Below are positions 15,295 to 17,755 of a stretch of DNA of 17,755 bases, one piece after another. This DNA is from an uncultured Collinsella sp. Lineage in GTDB: Bacteria > Actinomycetota > Coriobacteriia > Coriobacteriales > Coriobacteriaceae. The stretch spans positions 1 to 17,755 of the forward strand of contig CABQNA010000012.1 in assembly GCA_902465425.1 (NCBI GenBank). Reading direction: 5' to 3'. Both the position numbers and the translations under genes were made by a program. Position 1 is the stretch's first letter, and every line of letters starts with the position of its first letter. The notes under the pieces were generated by a model. It did not search any database and was not told the origin of the DNA. It worked only from the letters and a program-made list of their open reading frames with translations.

Positions 15295-15305
15295 GGTTGC
15301 AACCT
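15294..15305. promoter_or_regulatory. Perfect 12-bp palindrome in the serS 5' leader
   Basis: AGGTTGCAACCT is a perfect inverted repeat about 10-22 bases after the predicted serS start point and next to the minus-strand -35. Its position would suit an operator. No matching regulator can be named from this window. Confidence 0.35.
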
Positions 15306-15334
15306 AAATGGAACGTATATCGCCGGAGGATCTA

Positions 15335-16618
15335 ATGCTTGATATCAAGTTCGTTCGCGAGAACCCCGATGCCATCGATGTCGCCATGGCTAACCGCCAG
15401 ACGTCTTGGGATCGCGAGAAGTTCTTTGAGCTCGACGACGAGCGCCGTGCCGTCATCACCGAGGTCGAGGAGCTCCAGGCTACGCGCAATGCCGAGTCCA
15501 AGAAGATCGGCGCCCTGATGAAGGAGGGCAAGAAGGACGAGGCCGAGGCCGCCAAGGAGGCCGTGCGCGCCGTCAACGAGAAGATTGACGTTCTGGCCGA
15601 GCGCCGCACTGCTCTCGAGCAGGAGCAGTACGACTTCATGGCTCACCTGCCCAACATTCCTTGCGAGGCTACGCCGTACGGCAAGGACGAGGACGAGAAC
15701 ATCGAGCGCCGTCGTTGGGGCACCCCGCGCGAGTTCGACTTCGACTTTAAGCCGCACTGGGATCTGGGCACCGACCTGGACATCCTCGACTTCGAGCGCG
15801 GCAACAAGCTCTCCGGCAGCCGCTTTACCGTTCTCGGTGGCGCCGGCGCCCGCCTGGAGCGCGCCCTTATCAACTTCTTCCTCGATACGCACACCAGCCG
15901 TGGTTTTAAGGAGTGGTGGCCGCCCATCGTCGTCAAGCGTCAGACCATGTTTGGCACGGGTCAGCTGCCCAAGTTCGAGGACGACGCCTATCACGTCTCG
16001 GGTGACAACTTCCTGATCCCCACCGCCGAGGTCGTGCTCACCAACCTGCACGCCGGCGAGGTCCTCGATGCCGACACCCTGCCGCGCCGCTACACCGCCT
16101 TCACTCCCTGCTTCCGTGAGGAGGCCGGTTCCGCCGGTCGCGACACCCGCGGCATCATCCGTCAGCACGAGTTCGACAAGGTCGAGATGGTCAAGTTCGC
16201 TAAGCCGGAGGAGTCCGACGAGGAGCTCGAGAGCATGACCGCCGAGGCCGAGTACCTGCTGCAGCAGCTGGGCCTTCCGTATCGCGTGATTAGCCTGTGC
16301 ACCGGCGACCTGGGCTTCTCTGCCCGTCAGACCTACGACATCGAAGTCTGGCTGCCGAGCTACAACGCCTACAAGGAGATCAGCTCCTGCTCCAACTGCG
16401 GTGACTTCCAGGCTCGCCGCGCCAACATCAAGTATCGCGACCCCGAGAACTTCAAGGGTTCGCGCTACCTGCACACCCTCAATGGTTCCGGCCTGCCGGC
16501 CGGCCGCACCATGGCCGCCATTCTGGAGAACTACCAGAACGCCGACGGCACCATCACGATCCCCGAGGTTCTGCGTCCTTACATGGGTGGTCTCGAGAAG
16601 ATCGAGCCGGTCGCGTAA
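15335..16618 (+). CDS. serS: Seryl-tRNA synthetase
   Basis: This encodes 427 aa. SerRS charges tRNA-Ser and tRNA-Sec with serine. The N-terminal antiparallel coiled coil that binds the tRNA long arm spans about residues 25-105 (ERRAVITEVEELQATRNAES onward). The class II catalytic domain follows with FREEAGSAGRDTRGIIRQHE (motif 2) and GSGLPAGRTMAAILENYQNA (motif 3), ending PEVLRPYMGGLEKIEPVA. I chose ATG 15335 because GGAGGA (15325-15330) lies 4 bases upstream and MLDIKFVRENPD is the canonical N-terminus. An in-frame ATG at 15308 has no ribosome site. The leader is too short to hold a T-box. Confidence 0.97.
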   Translation: MLDIKFVRENPDAIDVAMANRQTSWDREKFFELDDERRAVITEVEELQATRNAESKKIGALMKEGKKDEAEAAKEAVRAVNEKIDVLAERRTALEQEQYDFMAHLPNIPCEATPYGKDEDENIERRRWGTPREFDFDFKPHWDLGTDLDILDFERGNKLSGSRFTVLGGAGARLERALINFFLDTHTSRGFKEWWPPIVVKRQTMFGTGQLPKFEDDAYHVSGDNFLIPTAEVVLTNLHAGEVLDADTLPRRYTAFTPCFREEAGSAGRDTRGIIRQHEFDKVEMVKFAKPEESDEELESMTAEAEYLLQQLGLPYRVISLCTGDLGFSARQTYDIEVWLPSYNAYKEISSCSNCGDFQARRANIKYRDPENFKGSRYLHTLNGSGLPAGRTMAAILENYQNADGTITIPEVLRPYMGGLEKIEPVA

Positions 16619-16641
16619 GTTGGCTGCATAGGGGATATGCA

Positions 16642-16670
16642 AGGGCGCTCCTTCGGGGGCGCCCTATTTC
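16642..16670 (+). terminator. Terminator after serS with UUCG tetraloop
   Basis: A 10-bp stem, AGGGCGCTCC (16642-16651) with GGGGCGCCCT (16656-16665), contains one T-G wobble and closes on a TTCG loop. Only ATTTC follows, so the T-tract is poor. The stem is very stable. Confidence 0.7.
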
Positions 16671-16728
16671 GTGCGCAGGTCCATACCATACTGTGCGGAC
16701 AGCTCAATAGAAAACACACGAACAACCG

Positions 16729-16758
16729 TTCTGTATACAGCCATCTACCTGCTATGCT
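16729..16758 (+). promoter_or_regulatory. Possible promoter of the 125-aa gene
   Basis: TATGCT (16753-16758) is a plausible -10, with a weak TTCTGT (16729-16734) 18 bases upstream. The -35 overlaps a perfect palindrome, CTGTATACAG (16731-16740), which could be a protein-binding site. The assignment is tentative. Confidence 0.35.
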
Positions 16759-16791
16759 TTTGCTAAATAAGAGCGAGAGAAAGGGGACGCG

Positions 16792-17169
16792 ATGGAGCTG
16801 TTTGATGATCGGGTGGTTTTGTTTGAGAGCGACGAGGGCGGGGAGTACCTGCTTGTAACGTGTGGGCCGTCTGGCATGGGTGGCCTGGTGGTTCGGCAGG
16901 CGAGCGAGGGTCCGTTGACCCAATGGTGCTTTGAGGAGTCGCCGCATGTGGTCGAGACCTTTGTGACGCACGAGGGGCTTGTGGCGCTGGAGCACTTCTA
17001 TGGAGTTGGGACTTCCAACCAGGTCGCGCGCATGCTGAGCATTTCGTTTGCCGATTATGACTGTGCCCAGCGGGTGAGATCGCTCCTGAGGGAACTTGAT
17101 GCTAAGTTTGACGTGATCGAAAAGCCAATCGATCGTACGGGGAACGGCGGTATATGCGGGGCAGCATGA
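16792..17169 (+). CDS. Hypothetical protein, 125 aa
   Basis: This encodes 125 aa that I do not recognise. The start ATG 16792 has AAAGGGGA just upstream. The N-terminal half looks beta-rich (DDRVVLFESDEGGEYLLVTC and GGLVVRQASEGPLTQWCFEE). The second half looks helical (NQVARMLSISFADYDCAQRV, RSLLRELDAKFDVIEK). There is no signal peptide or membrane segment, so it is probably cytoplasmic. It stands alone between the serS terminator and the tRNA-Arg promoter. Codon use resembles neighbouring genes, and the ribosome site is good, so I regard it as a real gene of unknown function, perhaps restricted to this lineage. Confidence 0.7.
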   Translation: MELFDDRVVLFESDEGGEYLLVTCGPSGMGGLVVRQASEGPLTQWCFEESPHVVETFVTHEGLVALEHFYGVGTSNQVARMLSISFADYDCAQRVRSLLRELDAKFDVIEKPIDRTGNGGICGAA

Positions 17170-17204
17170 CAAAACCGCGTTCCAAAAAAAGTTTGAGATT
17201 GTGC

Positions 17205-17235
17205 TTGACTCCAATAAGCTAAAGTGGTTTTATAT
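17205..17235 (+). promoter_or_regulatory. Promoter of the first tRNA-Arg
   Basis: TTGACT (17205-17210) is a good -35. The -10 is either TTTTAT (17228-17233, spacer 17) or TTATAT (17230-17235, spacer 19). An A-rich run (17183-17190) lies upstream, as for the other tRNA promoters here. Confidence 0.65.
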
Positions 17236-17245
17236 GTCTTGCGCT

Positions 17246-17322
17246 GCGGCGTTACCTCAGCTGGATAGAGGGTCTGACTACGAATCAGAACGTCATAGGT
17301 TCGAATCCTATACGCCGCACCA
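17246..17322 (+). tRNA. tRNA-Arg (ACG), first copy
   Basis: This is a complete 77-base tRNA including encoded CCA. The acceptor GCGGCGT pairs with ACGCCGC, the D-arm is CCTC/GAGG, and the anticodon arm TCTGA/TCAGA carries loop CTACGAA. The anticodon ACG would be edited to ICG and read CGU, CGC and CGA. The T-arm holds AGGTTCGAATC (17297-17307). Confidence 0.96.
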
Positions 17323-17357
17323 ATTGAGTTTTAAGCCTCCGGAAACGGGGGCTTTTC
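17303..17357 (+). repeat. Direct repeat, first copy: tRNA-Arg 3' end plus terminator
   Basis: This block starts inside the T-loop (GAATCCTATACGCCGCACCA) and runs through the terminator. It recurs at 17493-17548 with several substitutions and a one-base insertion, so it is more diverged than the Leu pair. The terminator stem is AAGCCTCCG (17333-17341) with CGGGGGCTT (17346-17354). Confidence 0.9.
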
Positions 17358-17360
17358 CTT
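17333..17360 (+). terminator. Terminator of tRNA-Arg, first copy
   Basis: AAGCCTCCG (17333-17341) pairs with CGGGGGCTT (17346-17354), with one T-G wobble and a GAAA loop, followed by TTTTCCTTT. Confidence 0.82.
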
Positions 17361-17377
17361 TACGGGGGCATTGCGGA

Positions 17378-17388
17378 GATTCGAACCT
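17378..17388. repeat. Inverted copy of the tRNA-Arg T-arm
   Basis: GATTCGAACCT is the exact reverse complement of AGGTTCGAATC (17297-17307) in the upstream tRNA-Arg. It occupies the same place as the inverted T-arm at 12516-12526, but carries the Arg rather than the Leu sequence. A CCTCG-TT-CGAGG hairpin follows (17386-17397). Confidence 0.75.
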
Positions 17389-17398
17389 CGTTCGAGGC

Positions 17399-17494
17399 GC
17401 GAGCGTTAAGAAAACGCGGAGCGTTTTTAGCGAGCGGGCGAGTCCGCCGGCAGGCGGGCGAAGCCGGTGCGGATCCGCGCAGCGGATGCGCGGA
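17399..17494. repeat. Structured 96-bp core of tRNA-tail element, Arg copy
   Basis: It aligns without gaps to 12536-12631 at 89 of 96 positions. The hairpins AAAACGC-GGA-GCGTTTT (17411-17427) and ATCCGC-GCA-GCGGAT (17473-17487) are kept; the only difference in the second lies in its loop. It is followed directly by the duplicated tRNA-Arg 3' end. Confidence 0.9.
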
Positions 17495-17551
17495 ATCCTA
17501 TACGCCGCACCAACTGAACTTTAAAGCCTCCGGTAACGGAGGCTTTTCTTA
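17493..17551 (+). repeat. Direct repeat, second copy: tRNA-Arg 3' fragment plus terminator
   Basis: It begins GAATCCTATACGCCGCACCA, the tRNA-Arg 3' end from the T-loop to CCA, with no 5' half. The terminator stem AAAGCCTCCG (17523-17532) with CGGAGGCTTT (17537-17546) is perfect and followed by TTCTT. Confidence 0.9.
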
Positions 17552-17659
17552 TATGTCGATATACTTGAGGAGTTGCTTTCGTCGTGTTTGAAAGTATCGA
17601 GTCGATCGACTGCATCAAATGAGTAAAAATCAAATTCGATAACTTTTTTCGAAAAATGC

Positions 17660-17688
17660 TTGACCTTTATTCAGCCGATGTGCATAAT
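17660..17688 (+). promoter_or_regulatory. Promoter of the second tRNA-Arg
   Basis: TTGACC (17660-17665) and CATAAT (17683-17688) are 17 bases apart. The A/T-rich palindrome TTTTTCGAAAAA (17645-17656) just upstream could act as an UP element. The rest of 17552-17659 shows no gene. Confidence 0.78.
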
Positions 17689-17700
17689 AATCAATAAGTC

Positions 17701-17755
17701 GCGGCGTTACCTCAGCTGGATAGAGGGTCTGACTACGAATCAGAACGTCATAGGT
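17701..17755 (+). tRNA. tRNA-Arg (ACG), second copy, cut by the window edge
   Basis: These 55 bases are identical to the first 55 bases of the tRNA at 17246. The window ends inside the T-arm. It has its own promoter, so the two copies are transcribed separately. Confidence 0.93.

Noticed and set aside
15278..15334. T-box riboswitch upstream of serS
   Set aside because: The predicted leader is only about 50 bases and lacks a T-box sequence or antiterminator.
15332..16642. Minus-strand open frame of 436 codons opposite serS
   Set aside because: SerRS on the + strand is unambiguous. The opposite frame is a GC-bias shadow.
17600..17611. Perfect palindrome AGTCGATCGACT between the Arg tail element and the second tRNA-Arg promoter
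   Set aside because: Perfect, but isolated; a single 12-bp palindrome in intergenic sequence is not enough to claim a binding site.
17427..17633. Minus-strand open frame of 68 codons
   Set aside because: It overlaps the structured core and duplicated tRNA tail, and has no ribosome site or recognisable protein features.

Overview
This window is a high-GC bacterial chromosome segment. I infer class Coriobacteriia (Actinomycetota), most likely Collinsella or a close relative. The inference rests on base composition, the compact actinobacterial-type Tad pilus operon, the rsmI-metG-rsmA-tatD order and a MetRS without a C-terminal tRNA-binding extension. It comes from general knowledge, not from a database search.

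Positions 1-6175 hold the 3' part of a Tad (Flp/type IVc) pilus operon on the + strand. It runs: end of the secretion ATPase, tadB, tadC, flp pilin, a single-pass exported protein of unknown role, a second small pilin-like protein, a TadE-like pseudopilin, a 721-aa TadG-like membrane protein, another TadE-like protein and a DUF192 protein. Neighbours overlap or nearly touch, so this is probably one transcript. Four of the proteins share the same prepilin-peptidase-type motif (A|Q-x-T-T/V-E) and the large protein carries a degenerate version of it.

Positions 6176-6838 hold tRNA-Phe with its own promoter and terminator, followed by three 62-bp tandem palindromic units that resemble a BIME. Next come a GH5-like protein that lacks several catalytic residues, rsmI, metG, rsmA/ksgA and tatD (6839-12331). 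These are mostly translation and RNA-modification housekeeping genes.

Positions 12332-12767 hold tRNA-Leu(CAG) and an unusual 189-bp tail duplication. A structured 96-bp core is followed by a second copy of the tRNA 3' end and its terminator. Then come an SPFH protein, rlmH, proC, a 57-aa membrane protein on the minus strand (15050-15223), serS read divergently from it, and an unrecognised 125-aa protein.

The window ends with two tRNA-Arg(ACG) genes, the second cut by the edge. The first carries the same kind of tail duplication as tRNA-Leu, with a core matching at 89 of 96 positions. This tRNA-tail element, present at two unrelated tRNA genes with the junction inside the T-loop in both, is the best candidate for an undescribed system here.
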